DNA of 64,000 nucleotides. Source: Mayfieldus sp963740555 (GTDB lineage Bacteria > Actinomycetota > Thermoleophilia > Solirubrobacterales > 70-9). This document shows positions 8,616-16,379 of the stretch, one piece after another. Position 1 is the stretch's first letter. Each line of letters begins with the position of its first letter. The translations under genes and the position numbers were made by a program. The stretch lies in NCBI GenBank assembly GCA_963740555.1, contig CAVUES010000003.1, positions 1-64,000 on the forward strand. The letters are read 5' to 3'. The notes below the pieces were generated by a model. It searched no databases. It was not told the DNA's origin and worked only from the letters and a program-made list of their open reading frames with translations.

Positions 8616-9376
8616 CGCCGCCCCCTACGCGGTTGGACAACCGGCAGACACTGAGGTAGACCCCCCTTAGTGGGCCCCCTCAGAAGAACTTCTGAGCTAC
8701 CGTTGCCCCTATAGGGAGCTAAGTCAGAAGCCTCACCCGCTGCCAGGGCCTCGCACCAATCCGTAAACCCCGTTGGCGGCGCGTGCCGCACGCACGGCAA
8801 CCCCGAGTCACGGAAGTACTGCCATGCCCGCTCACCGGGAGCATCTGAATCAGTAGCAATGTAAATCTTCGGGTACAGCCGTAGCTGCTCGATCCAAATG
8901 GGTGATAGCCACTCCTCCGGGCCGACTCCATCACCGGGCGCTCCCAGCGGGAGGCACACAACATCGGCATCGGAATAGGCGTCGAGCAGAGCGCAGGTGT
9001 CACTTTGGCCTTCGCTCACGAGCGCGCGGACATACGGCTCGCGCCCGTACACAATGTTGATTGGGTGGTCCTTGAAGCGCCCGCGCATCCATCGGCGCCC
9101 AGATGCCATATCGCGATAGGAAATCCCAGCCACACTAGGAAAGGCGATCACGGTGCCTCGCACCTTGGCCCCCATTTTGGTGAGGGCGCTGACGCTAATC
9201 CCCTTCGCCTTGCAAAACCGGGTTAGATATTGGTTGCCCACGGCTTCCAACACCGGGGTAAAGCCTTTTAGTTCGCGATCGATCTGAGCCGGGTTAAGCG
9301 GCCGTTGTGTAGACTCCTTCCGCGCACTTGAGTACCACGGGTTCGGGGTGCTATTGGCATAACTCGGGTAGTTCAT
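8612..9376 (-). CDS. Toprim-domain protein (primase-like)
   Basis: 254 residues from ATG 9376, chosen because AAAGGAG lies 7 bp upstream; the frame is open further but without a ribosome site. Toprim signatures are present: ALVSEGQSDTCALLDAY (EGxxD) and IYIATDSDAPGERAW (DxD). N-terminal residues resemble the catalytic-core lead-in of DnaG-like plasmid primases but lack a visible zinc finger. With the overlapping ATPase it forms a minimal primase/helicase-type pair. The DNA of its last 40 or so codons is repeated in inverted orientation at 10397-10441. Confidence 0.8.
   Translation of the reverse strand: MNYPSYANSTPNPWYSSARKESTQRPLNPAQIDRELKGFTPVLEAVGNQYLTRFCKAKGISVSALTKMGAKVRGTVIAFPSVAGISYRDMASGRRWMRGRFKDHPINIVYGREPYVRALVSEGQSDTCALLDAYSDADVVCLPLGAPGDGVGPEEWLSPIWIEQLRLYPKIYIATDSDAPGERAWQYFRDSGLPCVRHAPPTGFTDWCEALAAGEASDLAPYRGNGSSEVLLRGPTKGGLPQCLPVVQPRRGRR
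8685..8730 (-). repeat. Inverted-repeat partner with TCAGAAG motifs
   Basis: Read on the minus strand this 46-bp block matches the plus strand at 10397-10441 with about three substitutions and one indel. It contains three TCAGAAG/CTTCTGA copies (8680-8686, 8689-8695, 8724-8730), the first two forming a small hairpin. It lies inside the 3' end of the Toprim gene. Confidence 0.7.
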
Positions 9377-9694
9377 TAGAAACTCCTTTGGTCTCCATGT
9401 CCCTGCTCCGGCGGGGATTTTGTCGTTGGTTGAATGGCGGGGCTGCCCGAGAGCCCGCACTCTCGGCGCTACCCACCACTACACAAGGCGTAGGGGCGAA
9501 CCATCCCGATGCCTTGCAAACTGATTAGAAGTTGTGTCTAGTTCGCGCGGGCACTGACTAGGGGACCTAGTGCAGTTTTATGACGCTGGCCTCGGCGAAC
9601 TATTTGACGAACTACCCTGTCTGACTGCGTAACCTATGAGGCGTCTATGTACTTCTACGAAGTATAGCAACGGTTGACCCGACAGCCACCGTTG
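9377..9694. promoter_or_regulatory. Leader/intergenic region of the replication operon
   Basis: 318 bp without a supportable gene. It holds a perfect 7-bp-arm hairpin (CCGAGAG/CTCTCGG, 9447-9466), an ACTAGG-3-CCTAGT palindrome (9557-9571) and a TACTTC-3-GAAGTA palindrome (9650-9664). These are plausible operator or attenuator sites upstream of the Toprim/ATPase/int operon. The XRE protein encoded next door is the natural candidate regulator (inference). Confidence 0.45.
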
Positions 9695-9698
9695 CTAT
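9664..9698. terminator. Hairpin with 11-bp arms after the XRE operon
   Basis: ATAGCAACGGT (9664-9674) and ACCGTTGCTAT (9688-9698) are perfect inverted arms around a 13-nt loop. The right arm overlaps the stop codon of the 49-aa gene. There is no clear T-run, so it may act as a bidirectional terminator or as an RNA structure. Confidence 0.5.
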
Positions 9699-9844
9699 GT
9701 GGTCGGTGGCGCCTCACCCCCCTCGCGCTTAGCCTTCATCTCCGCGAACAACGGGCTGCCGTGGTATTTGCGCAGCTTGTTACGGAGCCACTTATCGTTC
9801 GTGGTAAAAGCGCCTGCTGTTCCGGGCTCAGTTGGCAAGTGCAT
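9695..9844 (-). CDS. Small basic protein after XRE gene
   Basis: 49 residues from ATG 9844, chosen because GGAGG stands 6 bp upstream; earlier in-frame codons overlap the XRE gene. Basic C-terminal half (KWLRNKLRKYHG...FAEMKAKREGG). No family recognised. It begins 22 bp after the XRE stop, so it is probably co-transcribed. Confidence 0.5.
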   Translation of the reverse strand: MHLPTEPGTAGAFTTNDKWLRNKLRKYHGSPLFAEMKAKREGGEAPPTT

Positions 9845-9866
9845 CTTGAGCCTCCACGTAGCCAAT

Positions 9867-10199
9867 TCACTTGATCCAGTCCATAAACGCAGCGACAGCG
9901 GCACGGGCAGCCGCGGTGTCTTGGCTTTCAAAAGTGCCGAGCGGCCAGTCCTGCCAGCGGTCAATTTGATCGCCGAGCCAGCCGAGATCGGAAGCATGCC
10001 ACTGAACCACATCGTCTAGGTCTAGTCCGAGCACGTCAGCAATTTCAATCAGCGCATCTGCGGAGCGTTGTGAATGTGTCCACCCATCTTCGAGGTTGCT
10101 GACCTCGGACTGGGTGAGCCCCACACGCGTGCCGAGTGCCGTCTGGCTAAGCCCAAGCCGTTTGCGGTGAGTTCTTATGTTTTTGGTCTCCACACTCAT
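9867..10199 (-). CDS. XRE/Cro-type helix-turn-helix regulator
   Basis: 110 residues. The N-terminal HTH_3 domain (residues 8-62) reads RTHRKRLGLSQTALGTRVGLTQSEVSNLEDG with a following ALIEIADVLGLDLDDVV. The C-terminal tail is short and Trp-rich. A TATAAT box (10206-10211) ends only 6 bp upstream of the ATG, so the mRNA is probably leaderless. Likely the element's repressor, with sites in the inverted repeats on either side (inference). Confidence 0.87.
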   Translation of the reverse strand: MSVETKNIRTHRKRLGLSQTALGTRVGLTQSEVSNLEDGWTHSQRSADALIEIADVLGLDLDDVVQWHASDLGWLGDQIDRWQDWPLGTFESQDTAAARAAVAAFMDWIK

Positions 10200-10205
10200 A
10201 CATTT

Positions 10206-10211
10206 ATTATA
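10206..10211 (-). promoter_or_regulatory. -10 box of the XRE gene
   Basis: A perfect TATAAT on the minus strand, 6 bp from the XRE start codon. This places transcription initiation at or next to the ATG and predicts a leaderless message. No convincing -35 box is present at 16-18 bp spacing. Confidence 0.55.
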
Positions 10212-10244
10212 TCACAGCTACAGCTATTTATGTGTAGTGTGTGT

Positions 10245-10293
10245 GGGTTACACAGAACCCCGCCCGACGCTCTTGGCAGGGTTCGTGTAACCC
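10245..10293. repeat. Long hairpin upstream of the XRE gene
   Basis: The outer arms GGGTTACAC (10245-10253) and GTGTAACCC (10285-10293) are perfect. Inner arms AACCC (10256-10260) and GGGTT (10279-10283) extend the stem after a small internal loop. It lies about 35-85 bp upstream of the XRE promoter and could be an operator, a terminator or an origin structure. Confidence 0.55.
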
Positions 10294-10396
10294 TGTAGCG
10301 GTTGTGCCTAGCGCCAAGTGTGCAATTTTGAAACTTCTGCCCCGCCGAAGGAAGGCAGAAGCCGGCATTGGCTCTGGAACGCCACATACGGCAACT

Positions 10397-10441
10397 CTTC
10401 TGACTTAGCCCCCTATAGGGGCATCGGTAACTCAGAATTCT
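10397..10441 (+). repeat. Iteron-like block, inverted copy of 8685-8730
   Basis: This 45-bp block, starting CTTCTGACTTAG and containing CCCTATAGGGG (a palindromic core), matches the minus strand of 8685-8730 at about 90%. Conservation in a non-coding position suggests function as DNA, for example replication-initiator binding, and not only descent from the coding copy. Confidence 0.65.
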
Positions 10442-10842
10442 GTCTTAGGTGTTGTGCCCCTGGGGGATTAACTCAGAAGTGTGCGCCGAATCCCAGCTTT
10501 CGCCTGCCTGCAAACACCGCGATTTCAAGACTGCCGTGTCCCATCTCAGACCAAGGTTCCATTGCATCCTGGGCTGACGGCGGCTTATATGGCGGCCTGC
10601 TATATAGCGAACACACATATGGATTTCGGGCGGCACATCGCGCCTGTGTAATAACGAATATCACGGTCCGCCGATACCTCGATTTTGAGGCTCCCATGTG
10701 TCAGGGCTCGGGAATTATTACGAACATCGCTTGCGTGCAGGGTGCCTGGCCCCCATCACACGCGCACGGAGACAGGAGGCATCATTTGGCTCTAGCAAGC
10801 GGAATGTGGCACTGTGGCACGACAACGTCTACCTACCCAATA

Positions 10843-10917
10843 CCCGTGTTCCTGCCTTGATTGGTGGGGGTAACGGCTAGAGAAGCCGTTGCACTTGGCA
10901 CTACAGGCGGGATAGCA
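10843..10917 (+). repeat. Diverged direct repeat, left copy
   Basis: It shares with 11942-12007 the ordered blocks CCCGTGTT, TTGATTGG, GTTGCACTTGGC and GCGGGATAGCA, with small gaps. The two copies flank the two-gene cassette 11056-11798. Confidence 0.6.
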
Positions 10918-11055
10918 CCGACCGGGTACCAAGACGAGTACCGTCACACAGGACGCCAACGGGGGAGCGAGGTGATGTGGCGCGGTGCTGCCATGGGTAC
11001 AGTCACTGTTGTCGCGCAGTTGCCTTCGGACCGGTTGGCTACGATAAGCGCGTAG

Positions 11056-11556
11056 ATGCAGCAGGTTCACGAATTCTGGCTGGAGGACATAGAGATCTTG
11101 CGCGACGCCGCCGCCCGCGTCAGCGATGCGGTCCCCGGCGTGCTTGAGTTCGGCGAGGAACTCGACTCAGCATCAGAATGGCGGAAGCTGACCGCTGCGC
11201 CCCGCGCCCTGCTTGACGGGTTCCCAAGCCTCAACCTGCGCGATGGCTACGAGTTGCGGGCGTATGTCTTCAGTACTGGTATGAACGGGTGGGGCGGAGT
11301 CTTTGCGGCTGAATCTGGGTCTGAATTTCCGGATGCCGAGGACGCGGAATGGGTGCCACGCAATCCAGACGGAAAGTCGCGCTTGCCTTCCGATGATTCC
11401 GATCAGGTCCTGATGGAAGCAATCGCCGGCGATGGGTCCCCGCGCAGCCTGCTGGAAGCCTCCATCTTCCTACGCGAAGCGAATGAGTTTGGCGCGGAAT
11501 GGCACGGGTGCGAGTGGAGCGTGGAGACAGTCTTGGGGGGGATCCCTGGAGCATGA
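11056..11556 (+). CDS. Cassette gene 1, acidic unknown protein
   Basis: 166 residues, no family recognised. Acidic, with a folded-looking alternation (RALLDGFPSLNLRDGYELRAYVFSTG, WGGVFAAESG) and no TM or signal peptide, so cytoplasmic. Its stop overlaps the start of the next gene (ATGATGA at 11553-11558), giving a coupled two-gene unit. The unit lies between two copies of a diverged direct repeat, on the strand opposite to the surrounding operons. An immunity or toxin-antitoxin-like unit is possible but not shown. Confidence 0.65.
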   Translation: MQQVHEFWLEDIEILRDAAARVSDAVPGVLEFGEELDSASEWRKLTAAPRALLDGFPSLNLRDGYELRAYVFSTGMNGWGGVFAAESGSEFPDAEDAEWVPRNPDGKSRLPSDDSDQVLMEAIAGDGSPRSLLEASIFLREANEFGAEWHGCEWSVETVLGGIPGA

Positions 11557-11798
11557 TGACACGGGATGAAGACCCGCTGACCCCAGAGGAAGAGTGGTCG
11601 TGGTTTTTTGAGCAGCCGGCGAACTGGAATCCAGCGGTCGTTGAGGCGGGGGGCTACTCGGCAGTCCGCCTCTTCACCCACCATCCATTCCGGCTCTACG
11701 AGACGATCTACGCCAACCTGGACGTTTACCTCTCCGGGCTTACAGCAAGGCATTACCGGGTACCGATGGCAACCGGCCGCGGGGGCAAAGATTTCTGA
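11553..11798 (+). CDS. Cassette gene 2, small unknown protein
   Basis: 81 residues from ATG 11553 (a second ATG follows immediately). Trp-rich N-terminus (LTPEEEWSWFFEQPANW), then LFTHHPFRLYETIYANLDVYLSGL. No family recognised. It overlaps the preceding gene by 4 bp. Confidence 0.6.
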   Translation: MMTRDEDPLTPEEEWSWFFEQPANWNPAVVEAGGYSAVRLFTHHPFRLYETIYANLDVYLSGLTARHYRVPMATGRGGKDF

Positions 11799-11941
11799 GC
11801 CGGCTGACGAGAATTACTTAAAGATTGCCGAACCGAGCTGGCCCGACTTACACCACAGCACCAGTGAGGGTTAGTGTCGCCTTTGCAAAGCCACAGGGCG
11901 AAACCGTGGCAGGCAATATCTCCCCTCCTAATGCCTGCGGT

Positions 11942-12007
11942 CCCGTGTTGATTGGCGAGGCATCGAATTGAAAAGTCGTTGCACTTGGCCCTTCAAGCGG
12001 GATAGCA
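11942..12007 (+). repeat. Diverged direct repeat, right copy
   Basis: The counterpart of 10843-10917, with matching CCCGTGTT, TTGATTGG, GTTGCACTTGGC and GCGGGATAGCA blocks. It runs straight into a 37-bp tandem duplication. Confidence 0.6.
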
Positions 12008-12080
12008 ACTGGGCATCGGCCGCGGTACCGCCACAGAAGGCGGCACTGGGCATCGGCCGCGGTACCGCCACAGAAGGCGG
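12008..12080 (+). repeat. 37-bp tandem duplication
   Basis: A 37-bp unit beginning ACTGGGCATCGGCCG occurs twice, head to tail (12008-12044 and 12045-12080, the second lacking its last base). The unit includes the palindromic CCGCGGTACCG region. Exact identity implies a recent duplication. Confidence 0.85.
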
Positions 12081-12153
12081 GTACGGGTTTGTGCGTTGAT
12101 GTGTCACGGTTGCGGCCTGCATTTCATGCGGGCCGGCCTTTTACCGTTGCCTT

Positions 12154-12537
12154 TTACCGTTGTAGGGACTTGACGTAATTGTCAAGTTTTGCGGGCATCT
12201 CATCCGAAGTGAAGCCACGGAAGTAGTGCTTCAGCCGCGCGAGGGACTTGCCGGTAAATTCCTCAGCGCAACAAAACCCATTGGGCGCCGTCCAGTCTAG
12301 CTGCGGCTCTACGTAAGCTTTAGCTGCTTTCACGCAGAGTGCGTAGTAAACCGCGTGCATTGCATCCTGAGCACCGTGGCGGTAGATGCGCTCGTTGTCC
12401 ATTTCGCGCAATACCTCTGGCTCGTAGCAGCTCTTCGGATGGTAGCCGTCCGTGAAGCAATCGTGGTTTTCCAGCTTGCAGCCGCCGAGCAGGCAGGCGA
12501 CAGCAATGGTCGCGATTAGTGTGAGCGTAGGTTTCAT
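12154..12537 (-). CDS. Small Cys-containing lipoprotein
   Basis: 127 residues. An N-terminal lipobox (LIATIAVACLLGGC) gives lipidation at about Cys20. The mature part has Cys pairs (HDCFTDGYHPKSCYEP, FCCAEEF) and a helical C-terminus (SLARLKHYFRGF). Family not recognised. Expected to be anchored on the outer face of the membrane. Confidence 0.65.
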   Translation of the reverse strand: MKPTLTLIATIAVACLLGGCKLENHDCFTDGYHPKSCYEPEVLREMDNERIYRHGAQDAMHAVYYALCVKAAKAYVEPQLDWTAPNGFCCAEEFTGKSLARLKHYFRGFTSDEMPAKLDNYVKSLQR

Positions 12538-13233
12538 AGGTCAAAGCCCACGGGTCGAGGTGAGCCGTTGCCGGCCGTTTGGGGCAAGCGCTTCGTTGCG
12601 GCAGGCAGAAGCTCGGACGATGTACTTCGTTATCGGGGATTTAGTGCCCGACCTAAACCGTGCGTGAACCGTGCGTGAACACCACTCGTGCCCTTCGTTA
12701 AACGGTGGCGAAGGCTGCGCGTCCCAGCCCGGCTCGATGGGCAGCACACTTGCAGACGGCGGCCAGCGCCGGGTCTCCGCGCGAGCCGTTGCAGGTCATC
12801 CAGCGATGAGAACGGCGCGCGACTAGCGGCCGCATTCGACGGGTCGTTCGCGCTTCCCCCAAGTCAGCGGGGTCGACTCGCCAAACCCGTCTGAGCCGCC
12901 TGGCGATGCATCCGGAAGCTGGGGCGCTATCGGGTAGCTGATGACCGAGCAAGGACGGCGATCACGCTGCCAACCGCGGCAACCAGGATGGCTGTCACGG
13001 CGAGATATCGCAGGCCGATCAACGGGTAGTGCTTGTGCTCCCACACATGATCGTGACAATGGAATGCCGAAGCGGACGCACTTGCAAGAAAAGCGCTTCC
13101 TGGTCGCTGAGCGCAGCGGTGCACACAGGCCTGAACCGTGGTCTTGACTTCCGCTTCCGCGTGAGGGTGTCGCACAAAGGGTGGTTTGAATCGCCACACG
13201 ACTTGGGACCCGAGTCCTCCGACCGTCCGAGGT
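12538..13233. other. Gene-poor stretch of the element
   Basis: About 700 bp with no convincing gene apart from a possible 39-aa membrane peptide (12927-13046). Just before it, at about 12140-12163, the short segment CTTTTACCGTTG occurs twice. No tRNA or CRISPR-like structure seen. Confidence 0.4.
12927..13046 (-). CDS. Possible single-TM micropeptide
   Basis: 39 residues from GTG 13046: a short charged head (VWEHKHYP) and one clean hydrophobic helix (YLAVTAILVAAVGSVIAVLA) with a short basic tail. Too short for confident coding prediction; the support is the TM pattern alone. Confidence 0.3.
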   Translation of the reverse strand: MWEHKHYPLIGLRYLAVTAILVAAVGSVIAVLARSSATR

Positions 13234-13539
13234 CTAGGCTCGCCGCAACTCGATGTATTTCTTGCGGCCTAGGCTGGCGAAGTAGAAGACGGTTAGTACG
13301 TTGGCCTTCGGCGCACAAAAGAGGTCCGCCGCTTCATCCTCGGCAAGATCCAACCGAAGCGGCGGGCTTTGGGCCCAGTCGATCTTCAGCGTCACCTCGT
13401 GCGGGCCCTGCGGCACATCGAAGCTCTGACGCTGGCCCTGGCCGATGGTGCCGACTTGCTTACCGTCGACCAGGACCTTGTACTTGCGAGCTCGGTCGAC
13501 CCAGCCGCCGGGCCGGCGGGCGAGGCTGATCGTGGACAT
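13234..13539 (-). CDS. Small beta-rich protein, unknown
   Basis: 101 residues from ATG 13539. The pattern YKVLVDGKQVGTIGQGQ, then FDVPQGPHEVTLKIDW and SPPLRLDL, is a small carbohydrate-binding-like or PEGA-like beta sandwich often found in short bacterial proteins. Divergent from the IS transposase, with 114 bp between them. No function assigned. Confidence 0.65.
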   Translation of the reverse strand: MSTISLARRPGGWVDRARKYKVLVDGKQVGTIGQGQRQSFDVPQGPHEVTLKIDWAQSPPLRLDLAEDEAADLFCAPKANVLTVFYFASLGRKKYIELRRA

Positions 13540-13653
13540 GGGACCGACTCTAGATCTGCGCTCCCGCCCGCGCAAGGATCCCGTGAAGCAGCGGCGCACA
13601 ACCGGGATGGGTCCGTCCCGCTTTTCGGTCCGTTTGCAGGGAGAAAATGGCCT

Positions 13654-15054
13654 ATGCCACAGAACTTCCTCAGCTGCGACCGAGACCAACCGCTTCTGCT
13701 GCCGCCGGACCTGCGCGACTGGCTAGACGAGGATCACCTCGCCTGGTTTGTGATCGAGGCGCTAGATGAGCTCGACCTTGAGCCCTTCTACGCCTCCTAC
13801 CGCCAAGACGGCCACGGCGCCTCCGCGCACGAGCCAAAGATGATGGTCGCCTTGCTCACCTACGCCTATGCAGTTGGCGAGCGAAGCTCGCGCGGGATCG
13901 AGCGCCGCTGCCGCGAGGACGTCGCCTTCCGGGTGATCTGCGCAAACCAGGTTCCTGATCACGCTACGATCGCCCGCTTCCGCGTCCGTCACCAGGAGGC
14001 GCTCGCCGATCTCTTTGGCCAGATCCTCGGGCTCTGCGCGAAGGCTGGCCTGGTCGAGGTTGGCGTGATCGCCGTCGACGGTTCCAAGTTCGCCGCGGCT
14101 GCGTCTGACTCAGCGATCTGCACCCACGAACAGATCGCGGCGGAGGTTCTCGCGGAGGCGGCCGAGATCGATGCGGCTGAGGATCAGATCCACGGCGATG
14201 CTCGCGGCGACGAGCTGCCCGAGCATCTGCGAAGTCGCGGCGGAAGGCGGGCCTGGCTGCGGGAGGCAAAGCGGCGCCTTGACGCCGAGCGCGCCGCAAA
14301 GGCAGAGCCGATCCCAAGGGACCGTGGGCAGCGGCTATCGCTCTGCCACCGCCGCCTGGTTGAGGACTGGCGCGCCGAGCACGATGGAAACCGTGCCTAT
14401 GAGGCCTACCGCGCGCGTGGAGTGATGAAGGACGGGCGCCGCTTTGGCGCTCCGCCGAAGCCATACCAGCCGCCTGCGGTGCCGGAGGGCAAGATCAACA
14501 CCACCGACCCCGATGCCCGGCGGATGAAGTTCGGCCGCAACTTCATCCCCGCCTACAACGCCCAGGCAGTGACCACCGAGGGCCAGGTGATCGTCGCCGC
14601 CGAGATCACTACCGAGAGCGGAGACTTCGAACAGCTCTGCCCGATGATCTCCGCGGCCGAGCGGGAGCTTGAAGAGGCGGGCGTCACAGAACGCCCCGAG
14701 GTCGTCCTCGCCGATGCCGGCTACTGGTCAAACGAGCACATCGACTCGCTGCGAGAACGCGGCATGACCCCGATCGTCGCCCCCGACACGACCCGCTACC
14801 GACCACGCAAGACGCGACTTGGTGGGCCCTACGACTTCATGCGCAGGGTGTTAGCCACCGAGCGAGGTGGCGCGCTTTACTCGAAGCGGATGCCGATGGT
14901 CGAGCCGGTGTTCGCCCAGATCAAGGCGAACCGCGGGATCGGGCGGTTCAAACGCAGGGGCCGGGCCGCTGCCCGCTCCGAATGGCGCCTGATCGCCACC
15001 ACCCACAACCTCTTGAAGCTCTACCGGCACAGCTTGGCGGTCCCAGCAGCCTGA
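13654..15054 (+). CDS. IS1182-family transposase (DDE type)
   Basis: 466 residues from ATG 13654. The N-terminal DUF772 region (LPPDLRDWLDEDHLAWFV...MMVALLTYAYAVGERSSRGI) is followed by the DDE core: Asp in IAVDGSKF, Asp in VVLADAGYWS and Glu in MPMVEPVFAQIK, with the terminal RRGRAAARSEWRL block. Full length and uninterrupted, so possibly active. I could not identify convincing terminal inverted repeats or a target duplication by eye, so the IS boundaries are left open. It splits the element between the cassette side and the His-Xaa-Ser side. Confidence 0.88.
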   Translation: MPQNFLSCDRDQPLLLPPDLRDWLDEDHLAWFVIEALDELDLEPFYASYRQDGHGASAHEPKMMVALLTYAYAVGERSSRGIERRCREDVAFRVICANQVPDHATIARFRVRHQEALADLFGQILGLCAKAGLVEVGVIAVDGSKFAAAASDSAICTHEQIAAEVLAEAAEIDAAEDQIHGDARGDELPEHLRSRGGRRAWLREAKRRLDAERAAKAEPIPRDRGQRLSLCHRRLVEDWRAEHDGNRAYEAYRARGVMKDGRRFGAPPKPYQPPAVPEGKINTTDPDARRMKFGRNFIPAYNAQAVTTEGQVIVAAEITTESGDFEQLCPMISAAERELEEAGVTERPEVVLADAGYWSNEHIDSLRERGMTPIVAPDTTRYRPRKTRLGGPYDFMRRVLATERGGALYSKRMPMVEPVFAQIKANRGIGRFKRRGRAAARSEWRLIATTHNLLKLYRHSLAVPAA

Positions 15055-15212
15055 GCCGGGGTCCGAAAGCCACTGCCGTTTTCAGATTGCGCGGTTTCTC
15101 GCCGGCAGCTCGTTTCGGCCGGCTTTGCGCGACATCCTCACGCGAAAGCGGAAGCAGACCAAGGTTCGTCCGAATCTCACCTGTCGTATCAAGCAAAGAA
15201 GGGGGGTGAGAC

Positions 15213-15464
15213 CTAGCTGAGGCTCTCGTGGGCTGCGGCGACGCCTTCGTCGCAGCATCCGGTCAGCGTGAAGTTGAAGCCCTCATCGGTCTGGACGACT
15301 TCGCTGACCGTAGCTGTCTGGCCGTGCTTGGGGCAGGGCACGCTCTGCAGGCTCTCGGCCAGCTGATTGACCATGTCCTGGCGCACCTGGCCCTCAAATC
15401 CGTCGAAGAACTCCTCCCGAGAGACCTGCCGGCCGCCAAGCGCGTAGTTGATCTCAACGCCCAT
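15213..15464 (-). CDS. Small Cys/His protein, unknown
   Basis: 83 residues. CPKHGQ in the middle and TGCCDEGV near the C-terminus look like two metal- or disulfide-forming pairs on a small beta-alpha fold. The beginning (MGVEINYALGGRQVSREEFF) is compact. Not recognised as a named family. Confidence 0.6.
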   Translation of the reverse strand: MGVEINYALGGRQVSREEFFDGFEGQVRQDMVNQLAESLQSVPCPKHGQTATVSEVVQTDEGFNFTLTGCCDEGVAAAHESLS

Positions 15465-15661
15465 CGACGCCTATTGTCGTACCCCGATTCGGGAGACCCA
15501 GGTTCTGGCCGGCTAATTGTCACCCCGCCAGCACCAAGCCCGCCGGAGGCCCAGCTGCTCCCTCGGCGTACCGACATGGTCTCCCAGCGCCCCACGTCGG
15601 CCGTGGCGCGAGACACGTTGGAGCAATTGCTAGAGCGACCAACCCCACCCGACACGAACCC

Positions 15662-16300
15662 TTAGGGAAGCGAACTCGTCGCGGTCCGCGTGGAGGTCGA
15701 GGTGGAGGTTGACGTCTGGGTCGTTACCTCAATCACGGTCCTCACCGACCCCTGCGCTGTCAAGGTTGTTGTCCGATGGATGGTCGTAGTTTTGGTGTTG
15801 CCTCCCGTGCTCGCACCAATCGCAACGCCAACGCCCACCAATAATGCGATGAAGGCGATGGCCAAACCCAACAAGTGATCTCTCCACCAACTCGGCTGTC
15901 GCTCGGTCGCTGCGGCTGTTTCTGCCGCCGGTCCCTCGGCAATGGGGGTAGCCAGGATCTCAGGCTGCACCTCGGTGGCCTCGGTGCTCTCAGTTTCCTC
16001 CACGGACTTCTGAATCGCGTCGCGAGCCCGGTCCAGGGCCGCAGCGACGGCGTGTTCTGGAAGCGGATGGAGTCCGCTGTCAGTACCTACAAGTCTGATG
16101 TCGGTGCCTTCACCAGACTGCCTGAGCAGGACTTCGATCGTTGGGCCAACGACATCCGGTTCTAAATCGGCGTCACATAAGAGCCGGCTGTTTTCAACTG
16201 ACTCGATATGCCAACCGAGGTCGAGGATCCCATCGGTGCACGCCGCTAGCGCTTGGGGCAGCGATAGATCAGTCTGAAAATCTCCGACCAGACGCGTCAT
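15662..16300 (-). CDS. Single-TM protein, cytoplasmic domain and Thr-rich tail
   Basis: 212 residues from ATG 16300 (AAGGTGG upstream). The N-terminal soluble domain (about residues 1-100) resembles a small alpha/beta fold. A Glu-rich linker, one TM segment (LLGLAIAFIALLVGVGVAIGA, about 150-170) and a Thr/Ser-rich external tail follow. Last gene of the His-Xaa-Ser operon direction, 79 bp beyond the excalibur protein. A role in the envelope is likely; family unknown. Confidence 0.6.
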   Translation of the reverse strand: MTRLVGDFQTDLSLPQALAACTDGILDLGWHIESVENSRLLCDADLEPDVVGPTIEVLLRQSGEGTDIRLVGTDSGLHPLPEHAVAAALDRARDAIQKSVEETESTEATEVQPEILATPIAEGPAAETAAATERQPSWWRDHLLGLAIAFIALLVGVGVAIGASTGGNTKTTTIHRTTTLTAQGSVRTVIEVTTQTSTSTSTSTRTATSSLP

Positions 16301-16379
16301 TGGTCCACCTTGCCAACTGTGGGGATTGGCGGATGCGTCCCGTAACGCTGGGGTGGAACCTGCACGCAAGACACAAGCA

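Larger units (their letters stand above)
10294..11055. other. Non-coding stretch with iteron-like repeats
   Basis: No convincing gene on either strand. It contains the inverted copy of the Toprim 3' end (10397-10441), further TCAGAA(G/T) copies at 10432 and 10473, and a diverged direct repeat at 10843-10917. Composition is AT-richer than the chromosome (for example 10590-10740). Candidate origin or regulatory region of the element. Confidence 0.4.

Noticed and set aside
10473..10697. Minus-strand 74-aa frame in the iteron-like region
   Set aside because: No ribosome site, no recognisable pattern and composition unlike neighbouring genes; the region is better explained as non-coding.
12541..12747. 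Minus-strand 68-aa frame before the small lipoprotein
   Set aside because: No start context and no domain-like pattern; more likely spurious.
13540..15213. Exact ends of the IS1182-type element
   Set aside because: I compared flanks of the transposase for inverted repeats (for example CTTTTCGGTCC against the downstream CTTTCGGACC) but found nothing convincing, nor a target duplication; boundaries are left unassigned.
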